Shown here one piece after another: positions 24,369 to 32,590 of a DNA stretch of 64,000 nucleotides. The notes beneath the pieces were generated by a model, which made no database searches, had not been told where the DNA came from, and saw only the letters and a list, made by a program, of their open reading frames with translations. Source of the stretch: Mycobacterium sp. (GTDB taxonomy: Bacteria; Actinomycetota; Actinomycetes; Mycobacteriales; Mycobacteriaceae); NCBI GenBank assembly GCA_025965895.1, contig JAOPWC010000174.1:1-64000 (forward strand), in the 5' to 3' direction. The position numbers and the translations under genes were made by a program. The stretch's first letter is position 1. Each line of letters opens with the position of its first letter.

Positions 24369-24795
24369 CCGCGGGCCCGGGAGAAGTTTCTGCTCCCCGG
24401 CTCTTTGCTTTCGGGCTGCGCATTACGCCGTCAGCCCAACTCTGTTGGCCCCACCGGCCGTCCGTAGGGCGGCGAATCGTTAGCAGCTACGCGCATGGAC
24501 ACCAGCGCCACGGTTTGGCACGCTCCAGCGCCGCTCGGGAGCAGTCAGTCACAAAACCGATTTCGGCGATCCTAAGAGCCGACTAACGCGCTGAGCTCAC
24601 CTGAATACCGTAGCGATTGAGCGCAGCGGCATCGTTTGCCGGACAGTCGTAGACGATGACTGTTTACTTACCGCAACACCGGCATGACACGCCGGCAGCG
24701 GGCGGCTAGCCCATTACGGCGGCTACCACGGCTCACCGTTCCCAGAGAAGCGTGGGGCGTTTGAGCCGTGGCGTTAACCGTGAACCATCTGAGCG

Positions 24796-24954
24796 TTAAA
24801 GAAGCGGCGCGACCTGCGTGGAGGTGGGAAGGTACCCTGAATTTGAGCCCATCTGAACCGGTGGCCGAGGCCCGCCGCCCGCGAAGCCGCAAGCGACGAT
24901 CACCCAGAGACTTGCGAAAAGCAACAGTGCCAGCGTTAAAACTTTTTTGATCAC
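24796..24954 (-). CDS. Possible small lipoprotein/secreted peptide
   Basis: A 52-residue frame starting at GTG 24954, with AGAAGGG 8 bases upstream. It opens VIKKVLTLALLLFASLW and continues VIVAC, a basic n-region, hydrophobic core and lipobox-like Cys, then a short Gly/Pro-rich tail. It looks like a lipoprotein signal peptide with almost no mature domain. Codon use is AT-richer than neighbours, suggesting recent acquisition or a remnant of a longer gene. A longer start at 24990 is possible. No family is recognised. Confidence 0.4.
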   Translation of the reverse strand: MIKKVLTLALLLFASLWVIVACGFAGGGPRPPVQMGSNSGYLPTSTQVAPLL

Positions 24955-25040
24955 GGTACATACCCTTCTGCTGGTAATGATCCTTGCCATGATGTTTTTC
25001 GTTTGCCGAGCTTGCGCATAACCCCAGATCAGCAACGCGG

Positions 25041-25358
25041 TCAGCGTAAGTCAGTCCGCGCCGTTAAGGGTGCAAAACGAGGAAATTGGATTTCTGGCCG
25101 TATTACTCTTGCTGGAGCCGGAAGAAAACAGCTTCTCTCTGTTCTATTCAGGAGCGTTTTGGGCCGCCGCACGGACTTGCCGTAGCACGTCGGCATGACC
25201 GCCGTGCCCGCGCCCCGTACCGCGGTCTGGCGATCGTGGTCGGCCAAAAGCCGCGGGCACGCCGCGCAGAAACATTGTTTCCTTTCGGCACCTCTCGCCA
25301 GATACTCGCAGTCGGGCTTGCAAATCTTTGATGGCGCCATCGCGGCGGTTTGTGCCAT
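25041..25358 (-). CDS. Questionable Cys-rich ORF, unknown
   Basis: A 105-codon minus-strand frame with several cysteines in its first half (KICKPDCEYLARG, KQCFCAACPRLL) that could bind metal, followed by a basic tail. Codon use is mixed and other frames are also open across the same stretch, including a short hydrophobic/acidic plus-strand frame. I do not recognise a family and see no good ribosome-binding site. It may be spurious. Confidence 0.2.
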   Translation of the reverse strand: MAQTAAMAPSKICKPDCEYLARGAERKQCFCAACPRLLADHDRQTAVRGAGTAVMPTCYGKSVRRPKTLLNRTERSCFLPAPARVIRPEIQFPRFAPLTARTDLR

Positions 25359-25578
25359 CCGTTGAGGAGATCACCGTGCGATCGTGCTCAAGGGTGCACA
25401 GCAGTGAATGGAGGCGTTCTTTTCATCCCCGCCGAAGTTAAGCAGTGATGACCCTGGCTGTTACGGGTTTTGGTCCCCGCCGCTCTGCGAGGTTTGCGCG
25501 GTGCAGACGCCGGCGCGTGGAACCGCGCACCGGTGAGTGGGCGTCCATCCGATGGTCGGGTCGAGGGTGACGAGCCCA

Positions 25579-26799
25579 TCACATGTTGGCGTTGCCGGCC
25601 CGCCACTGGTCCCACGGAATGTTCCAGTCCCCCAGTCCGTCGGTGCCGGCCAGCGTTGAACCGACGGTGTTGACGACCTGGACGACGTCGCCGCGCTTGC
25701 TGCTGTTGTAGAACCAGATCGCGTTGGCGGTGTTCACGTTCAGGCAGCCGTGACTGGTGTTGGTGTAGCCCTGAGCGCCGACCGACCACGGCGCGGCGTG
25801 GACGAAGATCCCGCTGTAGGAAATCTGGGTGGCCCAGTCGACGTCGGTGCGGTAACCATTGGGCGAGTTGACCGGAACACCGAAGGTCGAGGAGTCCATG
25901 ATGATGTGCGTGTAGCGCTCGCCGACGATAAAGGTGCCATTGTTCGTTGGCGTGCTGTTCTTGCCCATCGATGTCGGCATCGTCTTGACCACCTGACCGT
26001 TGACGCGAACCGTCACGGTCTTCGTGTTGTCGTCGGCGGTCGAGATGACCTCGTCTCCGATGGTGAAGTGCCGGGGGACGTTGTCCTGGCCGAACAGCCC
26101 ATCGCCGAGGTCGACCCCGTAGATGTTGACCGCCACGTCGACCGTGGTGCCCGGCTTCCAGAAGTGCTCTGGGCGCCACCGAACTTCGCGGTTGTTGAGC
26201 CAGTAGAACGCGCCCTCCACAGGCGGATTGGTGGTGATCTTGATCGCGCGCTGCGCCGCAAGGCGGTCGGGGATGTTCTCGTCGAAGCGGATCGCCACCG
26301 GCTGACCGACGCCGACGACTTCGCCGTCGTTGGGAAGCACATACGCCATGGTCAGGTTGTGCGGCGAGTGGGTCTGGAACGTCATGCTCTTGCGCGTGAC
26401 ACCGCTGAGCCCGAGGGCCTCTGCAGTCAGCGTGTACTGCTTGTTGTAGCCGAGCGGGTCAGCGGTCGACCAGGTCAGCCCGTCGGGGCTGAGCTGGCCG
26501 GCAACGGGCTTGCCGTCGGTGTTCACCATGCTCACCGCACCAAGCACACCGTCGCCGGCGCTGACCGTGACCGGCCGGTCGACGGGCACGCCGACTGCGC
26601 CGTCGGTCACCGACGCCTGCAGCTTCGGCACGAGCAGATCACCGTATGGGCTGCCTTTGTCCGCGATCACCTTGGTGGGCGGCGGAGCGGAATTGCTGCT
26701 GCAGGCGCTGCCCGCCAACACCAGAGCCGGGACGATTGCGATTGCCGCAAACCAGGACGGATAACGACGCGGACGGGTCGCGGCACGGACCTGCCACAT
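25579..26799 (-). CDS. ldtB: L,D-transpeptidase lipoprotein (LdtB-like)
   Basis: This 406-residue protein makes 3-3 (meso-DAP to meso-DAP) peptidoglycan cross-links. A lipoprotein signal (ALVLAGSAC, Cys at ~36) anchors it outside the membrane. Two immunoglobulin-like domains (residues ~45-245) precede the YkuD catalytic domain, which holds IFVHAAPW and TSHGCLNV; the nucleophile is Cys352, close to Cys354 of M. tuberculosis LdtMt2, supporting the start. ATG 26799 is preferred over the in-frame GTG at 26811 because GAGGTGG precedes it at good spacing. WNIPWDQW is near the C-terminus. This gene matches the Rv2518c position, between orn and the bcp/fas block. Confidence 0.93.
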   Translation of the reverse strand: MWQVRAATRPRRYPSWFAAIAIVPALVLAGSACSSNSAPPPTKVIADKGSPYGDLLVPKLQASVTDGAVGVPVDRPVTVSAGDGVLGAVSMVNTDGKPVAGQLSPDGLTWSTADPLGYNKQYTLTAEALGLSGVTRKSMTFQTHSPHNLTMAYVLPNDGEVVGVGQPVAIRFDENIPDRLAAQRAIKITTNPPVEGAFYWLNNREVRWRPEHFWKPGTTVDVAVNIYGVDLGDGLFGQDNVPRHFTIGDEVISTADDNTKTVTVRVNGQVVKTMPTSMGKNSTPTNNGTFIVGERYTHIIMDSSTFGVPVNSPNGYRTDVDWATQISYSGIFVHAAPWSVGAQGYTNTSHGCLNVNTANAIWFYNSSKRGDVVQVVNTVGSTLAGTDGLGDWNIPWDQWRAGNANM

Positions 26800-26964
26800 G
26801 CTTTGCTCCACCTCGCAACCGGGGCTAATTCGCTGGCGTAGTTTGGCAAGAGTCTAAGGGAAGGACCGACATGCGGCGCGCCACCGCACCGTCGCCGACG
26901 GCCAAATCGAGGCCCGGGTCAGGTTTCGTTACCGATCGATAGACTGTTATTGTCGCGAGTCGAC

Positions 26965-27040
<76 letters not shown>

Positions 27041-27241
27041 CTACGTTGCTCAAGGGCCTCACGCCCAGAGACATCGGAACTGTGACGAAGGTTACGCGGA
27101 CGTAACCGGCGAACCGTGTCATTGAGCCGATCCGCAGGTGGCCCTTGGGCTTTTCCTTTCGTTCTGCTAAGGTCCCGTTAGCTGAAGATCCCCGCGACGC
27201 GATGCGCCACCCGGTCACCACACGAATCGAGGTCTTAGCCA

Positions 27242-27406
27242 ATGTCGACCGCCGGCCCCCAACTTGCGTTGGGCCCTGTCGACCAACCGCTGACTCCGCG
27301 CGTGTACACCTGCAATCGGCTGTGTCGGCAGGCCACGCCGCCCGGCCCCGGCTGGGCATTCGCCGACTGGTGGCGCCGGGCGATGCGGCGCTCCACGGTG
27401 AGCTGA
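27242..27406 (+). CDS. Possible 54-residue basic protein
   Basis: Between tRNA-Lys and the DUF3618 gene lies a short frame starting MSTAGPQLALGPVDQPLTP, with GAGGT about 9 bases before the ATG. It has strong GC bias at third codon positions, a Trp/Arg-rich end (WAFADWWRRAMRRS) and two cysteines (YTCNRLCRQ). Coding character is decent for its length, and the region is otherwise empty. I do not recognise a family, and homologues in other mycobacteria would be needed to call it real. Confidence 0.4.
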   Translation: MSTAGPQLALGPVDQPLTPRVYTCNRLCRQATPPGPGWAFADWWRRAMRRSTVS

Positions 27407-27439
27407 CGTCACACAGACGTTGCTCTGTCGTCGCCGACG

Positions 27440-27667
27440 TCAGTGATTTCGGATCCTGCGGATCACCAGCACCACAGTCAACGTGCCCACACCGATCAGC
27501 GCGTAGGTCACCGGCGGCTTTCTGACGAAGTTGATCACGCTGGCTTTGATGTCGTCGGCGATTCTGCGGGGATTGGCTCGCTCGGTGAGCGTGTCCACGG
27601 TGGCAGCCAACTGGTCGCGGGCACGGTCGATCTCCTGCTTGATGTCCTCGGGGTCTCGCTGCGCCAC
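27440..27667 (-). CDS. DUF3618 small membrane protein (Rv2520c-like)
   Basis: The 75-residue protein has an N-terminal amphipathic helical part (DPEDIKQEIDRARDQLAATVDTL in two overlapping heptads, residues ~5-30) characteristic of DUF3618, a basic linker, and one transmembrane helix (YALIGVGTLTVVLVI, ~55-70) followed by a basic tail. Function unknown; members sit in actinobacterial envelopes, sometimes near YtxH-type proteins. The position before bcp/peptidase/acpS/fas matches Rv2520c. The 3' end is at 27440, downstream of the possible 54-residue ORF on the other strand. Confidence 0.8.
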   Translation of the reverse strand: MAQRDPEDIKQEIDRARDQLAATVDTLTERANPRRIADDIKASVINFVRKPPVTYALIGVGTLTVVLVIRRIRNH

Positions 27668-28124
27668 GGTGTCCTCCGCGTTTTCCGGGTTGCTACCTTG
27701 CCGAACTACCCTAGATCAGCCCGCCCGCCGCGCACGCGCCGGTAGAGGCGAAGAGATCCGCCCGCCGCCGCGGCCACGCGGACTTCCCGGTGACGCTACT
27801 GCCCGCGGTAGACCCGCGATGTGTGGAATCGCACCGGTGGACGGTGGGTGAGTGTGGTGCACACCACATTTCGCGCAGCCCCGGACCGCGGTGCGTGGTC
27901 CGCGATCTCCCGGTTCGCTGGCGACGTCCTCACAAGCCGATTGCCCGGCGTGGCAAGCCGCGTCTGGGCATCGGGGATAGCGCCTGTGCGGCAAGTCGTT
28001 CCGGTGGCATCGCAGCACCAAAGGAAGGTAAGCCATTTTTTACCTCGCGCTGAACCAGCGATGACGGTCGGCTTCATACCGTCGCAGATGTACGCACACG
28101 GCATTTGATTCGGGAGGTTTCACC
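27668..28124. other. Intergenic region upstream of the dehydrogenase/two-component operon
   Basis: No convincing gene in 457 bases. The stretch contains the dyad at 27853-27868 and an AT-rich patch near 28027-28040 (AAGCCATTTTTTACC). A strong GGGAGG ribosome site lies just before the ATG at 28125. It presumably holds the promoter of the four-gene plus-strand operon. Confidence 0.5.
27853..27868. promoter_or_regulatory. Perfect 7+7 dyad TGTGGTG-CA-CACCACA
   Basis: Seven-base perfect arms around a central CA, in the 457-base gap before the dehydrogenase operon. The symmetry and spacing are those of a dimeric-regulator operator (GntR-like TGGTnnACCA cores look similar). It lies ~255 bases before the ATG, so it may serve another promoter. 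The binding protein is unknown; the OmpR-type regulator of the same operon normally uses direct repeats, so it is not the obvious candidate. Confidence 0.4.
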
Positions 28125-29090
28125 ATGAAGGTTGGGATTGTGGGAGCCGGCGCGGTGGGCGCGGCCACCGGGTTGGCCCTGGTCGAGCGCGCGGTATGCC
28201 GCGAGATTGTTCTCATCGACCGTGACCGGGCGCGTGCGGCGGGAGTGGCGTTGGACTTGCGCTACGCGGCACCCCTCACACCCGCGGTAGATGTGCGGGC
28301 AGGCGGATACGACCTTCTTGACGGCGCGGCGCTGGTGATCGTCACCGCCGGAATCAATGAGCGCGCCGGGGGAGCCATCGACCGCTCCGATCCGGAGGGT
28401 CGGTTGCGATTGGCGGTCGCCAACGCCCGCATTTACGCCGACATCGTTCCCCGGGTAGCCGACTTCGCCCCGCAGGCGGTGGTGATGGTGGTGACGGATC
28501 CACCGGATCCATTGGCTGACATCGCTCGTGGACTCGCCGGGCATTCACGGGTGTTTTCCACCGGCACGCTGTTGGACAGCCTGCGGTTCAGGGTCCACCT
28601 GGCCGAGCGACTACGTGTGCAAACCGCCGACGTGCAGGCCATGGTGGTGGGCGAACACGGCACCTCCCAGGTGCTGCTGTGGTCGACGGCCACGGTCGCC
28701 GGCCGACCCGTCCTCGACGTGCTGGGCGGGGACGACCAGCGGGCACAACAGGTCCGTCTCGAGATTGAGCACGATGTGCGATTCGCGAACATCTCCATCA
28801 TCGAAGGCACCGGGGCCAGCCGCTACGGGATCGCCGCCGTCGCGGCCCGGCTGACGGCGGCGGTGCTGCGCGATGAACGGGTGCTGCTGCCGGTCGGCGT
28901 TTACCACCCGAACTACCGCACCACGTTGTCGCTGCCCGCCGTGGTGGGCGCCGGCGGGGTGGAGGACGTCCTGGAACCTCCGATGACCCCGGCGGAGCGC
29001 GCCGACCTTGAGCGCAGCGCGGCGATCCTGCGAGCCGCCACGGAGGATTGCGAAGACGCCCTGGACAGCCTGGCCCCGGCTCACCGCTAG
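28125..29090 (+). CDS. Lactate/malate dehydrogenase family protein
   Basis: The 321-residue protein has the NAD-binding GIVGAGAVGAATGL motif, the LDH/MDH segment GTLLDSLRFR (catalytic Arg region), TDPPDPL in the place of the usual TNPVD, and the catalytic His in GEHGTSQV where LDHs have GEHGDS. The substrate-specificity loop (INERAGGAIDRSDPEGRL) is unusual and cannot be assigned to lactate or malate by eye; substitutions at several conserved sites make a different 2-hydroxy acid possible. It leads an operon with a DUF1275 membrane protein and a two-component system; the DUF1275 start overlaps its stop. GGGAGG precedes the ATG. Confidence 0.8.
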   Translation: MKVGIVGAGAVGAATGLALVERAVCREIVLIDRDRARAAGVALDLRYAAPLTPAVDVRAGGYDLLDGAALVIVTAGINERAGGAIDRSDPEGRLRLAVANARIYADIVPRVADFAPQAVVMVVTDPPDPLADIARGLAGHSRVFSTGTLLDSLRFRVHLAERLRVQTADVQAMVVGEHGTSQVLLWSTATVAGRPVLDVLGGDDQRAQQVRLEIEHDVRFANISIIEGTGASRYGIAAVAARLTAAVLRDERVLLPVGVYHPNYRTTLSLPAVVGAGGVEDVLEPPMTPAERADLERSAAILRAATEDCEDALDSLAPAHR

Positions 29091-29869
29091 TGGGAGATCG
29101 ACGTAGCGAACTGGGTCGGTGCGTTGACGGGCCACCGGCTCGGACCCCGCAGTCCAGTGTGCGTTGGCCGGTATGGGTGGCTGCCGCTCTGACTTTCGGC
29201 ACCGGCGCGATTGACGTCACCACCCTGACCCGGCACGGCGGGGTGTTCTCCAGCGTGATCACGGGCAACCTCGTGTTGACCGGCCTGGCCTTCGCACGCG
29301 CCGACTCCCTGTTGTTGGCTCACACCGGCGCGGCGATCGCCGGCTTCGTGCTCGGTGTCGCGGGTGGCGCGCGGATTACCGGAGCACGCGACCCGGACGG
29401 CCCTCCGTGGCCACGGTCGGTGACCGTCGTGCTGGGTGTGGAATTCGTTGTGCTGTGCGGGTTCACGGTGGGGTGGGAAGCGATTGGCACCGCACCGCGC
29501 GGGGTGGTTCAACTTGGCCTGCTGACGGCGGCAGCGGCCGCTATGGGTCTGCAAAGCGCCGCGATGCGAGGGCTCGGGGTGCCGGTGGCGACGACATATC
29601 TGACCGGCGCCCTCACGGGAGTGATCGCCGGCTGGGCCCGCTCGGCTCGCTTGCCGAGCGACCGCGCCGCGCTCACCGCGGTGGTGGCCGCCGTCGCAGG
29701 CGCGATCAGCGGTGGCGTGCTGGTGTCGATCGTTCCCGCTGCGGTGCCGCTGCTGATTTTGGCCCCGCTGGCGGCGGTCCTCGCAGCGGCGTTGTACCAC
29801 CATCGCAGCGCCGGGGCCTCCTCACCACCACTACCAAGCATGCAGGCGGCCGCAGGACCGGCGTTATGA
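29090..29869 (+). CDS. DUF1275 (YoaK-type) membrane protein
   Basis: A 259-residue hydrophobic protein with six or so membrane segments. The N-terminal part reads FGTGAIDVTTLTRHGGVFSS and SVITGNLVLTGLA, the conserved core of DUF1275, a probable transporter family of unknown substrate. The chosen start is the GTG at 29090, which overlaps the TAG of the dehydrogenase (TAGTG), and there is no better start. Its stop TGA overlaps an ATG (29866), so coupling to the downstream regulator is possible. Being joined to a dehydrogenase and a sensor kinase suggests uptake or export of a metabolite sensed by the system; inference only. Confidence 0.75.
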   Translation: MGDRRSELGRCVDGPPARTPQSSVRWPVWVAAALTFGTGAIDVTTLTRHGGVFSSVITGNLVLTGLAFARADSLLLAHTGAAIAGFVLGVAGGARITGARDPDGPPWPRSVTVVLGVEFVVLCGFTVGWEAIGTAPRGVVQLGLLTAAAAAMGLQSAAMRGLGVPVATTYLTGALTGVIAGWARSARLPSDRAALTAVVAAVAGAISGGVLVSIVPAAVPLLILAPLAAVLAAALYHHRSAGASSPPLPSMQAAAGPAL

Positions 29870-29943
29870 CATCGCGCTCGCCGTCCGCGACGACCGGTTC
29901 CGAACGACAGGGGCCCGGGCCCTCCGCCGATAGACTCGACGCC

Positions 29944-30702
29944 ATGGCCCACCTGCTGGTGGTCGAAGACGATGACACGATCGGCGCACTTCTCGTCGAC
30001 GGCCTGCAGGCCAACGGCCATCAGGTGAGTTGGGCCCGCGACGGCCGCAGCGCCCTGCGCGAGGCCGGTGCCCACGATTTCGAGCTGGTGCTGCTGGACC
30101 TGGGGTTGCCGGACCTCGACGGGGTGCACGTTTGCCGGCAGTTGCGCACCGCGGTGCCGGCAGCGGTGCTGGTGATACTCACCGCTCGCGACGCCGAGAT
30201 CGACGTGGTCGTCGGGCTCGACGCCGGGGCGGACGACTACCTGACCAAACCGTTCCGCTACACCGAATTGCTGGCGCGTATTCGCGCCCACCTGCGTCGC
30301 GGACCGCTCCAGGCCGCCTCGGCCCACGCCCATGTCGTCGGCGAACTGGTGGTTGACACCGCCGCCCGTGTCGTCACATATCAGGGCCGTAGCCTCGAGC
30401 TGCGTAGCCGCGAGTTCGACCTGCTGGCGCGGCTGGCGGCCGACGCCGATGCCGCGGTCAGCCGCGACAGCCTGATGGCCGACGTATGGGACGAACACTG
30501 GTACGGGTCGACGAAGACGCTGGACGTGCACATCGGCATCCTGCGTCGCAAACTGGCCGATGCCGCCGGCGGCGCGGCAACAGCGAGTGCACTGCCCACC
30601 ATCACCACCCTGCGCGGCTACGGGTACCGGCTGAATTCACCTGGCCGGCAACTGCCCTCAACGCAGCCCCGCGGCCCACAGCCGCGGCCGGGACATGCGT
30701 AA
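29944..30702 (+). CDS. OmpR-family response regulator
   Basis: The 252-residue protein has a receiver domain (LLVVEDDDTIGALL, LLDLGLPDLDG with the phospho-acceptor Asp, LTARDAEID, DDYLTKPFR with the conserved Lys) and a C-terminal winged-helix domain (SREFDLLARLA, LDVHIGILRRKL, TLRGYGYRL). It acts on DNA as a dimer. I place the start at MAHLLVVEDD; an in-frame ATG at 29866 overlapping the DUF1275 stop adds 26 residues of low-complexity sequence. The kinase gene starts inside its last codons (overlap 30695-30702), so the two form a coupled two-component system. Confidence 0.88.
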   Translation: MAHLLVVEDDDTIGALLVDGLQANGHQVSWARDGRSALREAGAHDFELVLLDLGLPDLDGVHVCRQLRTAVPAAVLVILTARDAEIDVVVGLDAGADDYLTKPFRYTELLARIRAHLRRGPLQAASAHAHVVGELVVDTAARVVTYQGRSLELRSREFDLLARLAADADAAVSRDSLMADVWDEHWYGSTKTLDVHIGILRRKLADAAGGAATASALPTITTLRGYGYRLNSPGRQLPSTQPRGPQPRPGHA

Positions 30703-32011
30703 GCGGATCGTGACCCTGGCGGTCCTATCCGCGACCCTTGCCACCAGCTTGTTCGGTGTCCCGCTCGCTATCGCCGCCGCCCATTACTTTCTGACCCAGG
30801 AGGCCACTGAACTAGAACACGCCGCAGACATCGCCGCCCTGGACGTCACCGCCGACCTGGTCCATACCCGCCGCCCCGGCGCCCTGCCCACTCCTGGGCA
30901 CAGCATCGCACTCGCGTTGTACGGCTCAGATGGTCGGCTCGTGAGCGGACAGGGCCCCCAGCGGGCTGATCCGGTCGTGCTCGAGGCACTCGCGGACAGC
31001 GCCATCCACCACCAGTCAGGGTCGGGAACCCTGATCGCCGCCGTGCCGATCCCTGACCAGGTCGGGGGAAACTTCGCTATTCGCGCCACCACGTCGACCG
31101 CCGACGTGTACAGCAAGATCGCGGTGACATGGCTGGGCATGGCCGGTCTCGAAGTGGTGATTCTTGCCGGGACCTGGCAACTCGCCCTCCGGCAGTCCGG
31201 TCGGCTTGCTCGGCCGGTGGAGAAGCTGGCGGCCGCAGCTGCACGGCTGGCCGACGGCGATTTCACGGTGCGGGCCCAAGCCAGCGGTATCCCCGAGATC
31301 GACACGGCCGGAACTGCCATCAACCGGGCCGCGGTCCGCATCGGCGAACTTGTCGAGCGTGAACGCGAGGTCACCGCCCATGCCTCACACCAGCTGCGCA
31401 CTCCGTTGGCCGGGCTGCGGCTGCGCCTCGAAACCGCCCTTGCCACTCCCGGCGCCGACTACAGTAGGGCCACGCGTGAGGCTGTGGCGGCCGCGGATCG
31501 ACTGGAGCGCACGATCGACGACCTGGTCAAACTGGCGCGAACCGACGAGCACCGGGGCGAACCGCTGGACGTGCCCTCGATGCTGCAGGAAATGGAAAGT
31601 ACCTGGACTGAAACGCTTTCCGGCAAGGGCCGTTCCCTTCGCATCACGATCGATCCCGACCTTCGCCACTCGCGAGCATCGACCGCGGCGGTCCGGCAAA
31701 TCCTCGCTGTGCTGGTCGACAACGCCACTCGGCACGGTGACGGAAAAGTCACGGTCCATGCGCGAGAAGTCGGCACCACCGTCGCCATCGATGTCTCCGA
31801 CGAGGGACCCGGCCCCCCGATGGACGACGCCCTGTTCGACCGCTCGTCGGCCGGCGGGCATGGGATCGGGCTGCCGCTGGCCCGCAGCCTCGCCGAGGCC
31901 GAAGGTGGACGCCTGCTGATGACCGGCCGAGCGCCCACCACGTTCACGCTCTTTCTGCCAGACGGCGACCACGACCCCGAGGCCGACCCGACGCCCGGAT
32001 CGCCAGCGTGA
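30695..32011 (+). CDS. Membrane sensor histidine kinase
   Basis: A 438-residue kinase. Transmembrane helix 1 (residues ~5-28) and helix 2 (~148-166, VTWLGMAGLEVVILAGT) flank an extracytoplasmic sensor domain of about 120 residues. A HAMP domain follows (ARPVEKLAAAAARLADGDF), then the dimerisation/phospho-acceptor domain with HASHQLRTPLAGLRLRLE (acceptor His) and an ATPase domain with the N-box VDNATRHG, G1 DEGPGPP and G2 GGHGIGLPLA. It phosphorylates the OmpR-type regulator just upstream; the genes overlap by 8 bases. The sensed signal is unknown. Overlap with the dehydrogenase operon suggests metabolite sensing. Confidence 0.88.
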   Translation: MRKRIVTLAVLSATLATSLFGVPLAIAAAHYFLTQEATELEHAADIAALDVTADLVHTRRPGALPTPGHSIALALYGSDGRLVSGQGPQRADPVVLEALADSAIHHQSGSGTLIAAVPIPDQVGGNFAIRATTSTADVYSKIAVTWLGMAGLEVVILAGTWQLALRQSGRLARPVEKLAAAAARLADGDFTVRAQASGIPEIDTAGTAINRAAVRIGELVEREREVTAHASHQLRTPLAGLRLRLETALATPGADYSRATREAVAAADRLERTIDDLVKLARTDEHRGEPLDVPSMLQEMESTWTETLSGKGRSLRITIDPDLRHSRASTAAVRQILAVLVDNATRHGDGKVTVHAREVGTTVAIDVSDEGPGPPMDDALFDRSSAGGHGIGLPLARSLAEAEGGRLLMTGRAPTTFTLFLPDGDHDPEADPTPGSPA

Positions 32012-32116
32012 AAATGCGAGCGGGTGTCCGAAAGGGACCGAGCGTCAGGTGATATACCTCATTCCACAAGGCCAACGACACGGCGAACTCGTCCAGGACA
32101 AAGGGAATCTGACTCT

Positions 32117-32590
32117 ATGAGCGCGACTCCGAGGCTGGAAGCCGGCGACAAGGCCCCCACCTTCCGCCTTCCCGACGCCGACGGCAATACGGTGTCGCTG
32201 GCCGACTATCGGGGCCGCAAACTGATCGTCTACTTCTATCCGGCGGCGTCCACCCCGGGCTGCACGAAGGAAGCTTGCGATTTCCGCGACAACCTTGCCG
32301 AACTCAACCACGCCGGCCTGGACGTCGTGGGCATCTCCCCTGACGCGCCGGCGAAGCTGGCGAAGTTCCGCAACGCGCAGAATCTCACCTTTCCGCTGCT
32401 GTCCGACCCCGACCGCAAGGTCCTGACGGCGTGGGGTGCCTACGGCGAAAAGAAGATGTATGGCAAAACTGTGCAGGGTGTCATCCGCTCGACGTTCGTC
32501 GTCGACGAGGACGGCAACATCGCCGTCGCGCAGTACAACGTCAGAGCCAGCGGGCACGTCGACAAGCTACGCCGCGATCTGTCAGTGTGA
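32117..32590 (+). CDS. bcp: Bacterioferritin comigratory protein-type peroxiredoxin (PrxQ/Bcp)
   Basis: The 157-residue thiol peroxidase reduces hydroperoxides. The peroxidatic Cys lies in ASTPGCTKEACDFRD, and the second Cys five residues on (CTKEAC) is the resolving position of 1-Cys/atypical 2-Cys Bcp proteins. PLLSDPDRKV and RSTFVVDEDGNI are further family marks. A longer open frame extends upstream but ATG 32117 gives the M. tuberculosis Rv2521 length and has AAAGGGA before it. Its stop overlaps the convergent M20 peptidase gene by 9 bases, so the two transcripts meet there. Confidence 0.92.
   Translation: MSATPRLEAGDKAPTFRLPDADGNTVSLADYRGRKLIVYFYPAASTPGCTKEACDFRDNLAELNHAGLDVVGISPDAPAKLAKFRNAQNLTFPLLSDPDRKVLTAWGAYGEKKMYGKTVQGVIRSTFVVDEDGNIAVAQYNVRASGHVDKLRRDLSV

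Larger units (their letters stand above)
24369..25578. other. Atypical, nearly gene-free island after tRNA-His
   Basis: This 1.2 kb between tRNA-His and ldtB is more AT-rich than its surroundings (runs such as AAAACTTTTTTGATCA near 24940) and has poor coding character. Candidate frames are a short lipoprotein (24796-24954, minus) and a Cys-rich frame on the minus strand (25041-25358) that I cannot place in a family. In M. tuberculosis the same slot after the histidine tRNA holds an IS1081 copy and other variable genes, so it is a known variable site by position. No tRNA 3'-end repeat that would mark an integrated element was found. Confidence 0.5.

Noticed and set aside
24296..25578. Integrated phage/genomic island with tRNA-His attachment site
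   Set aside because: No direct repeat of the tRNA 3' end and no integrase were found in the segment.
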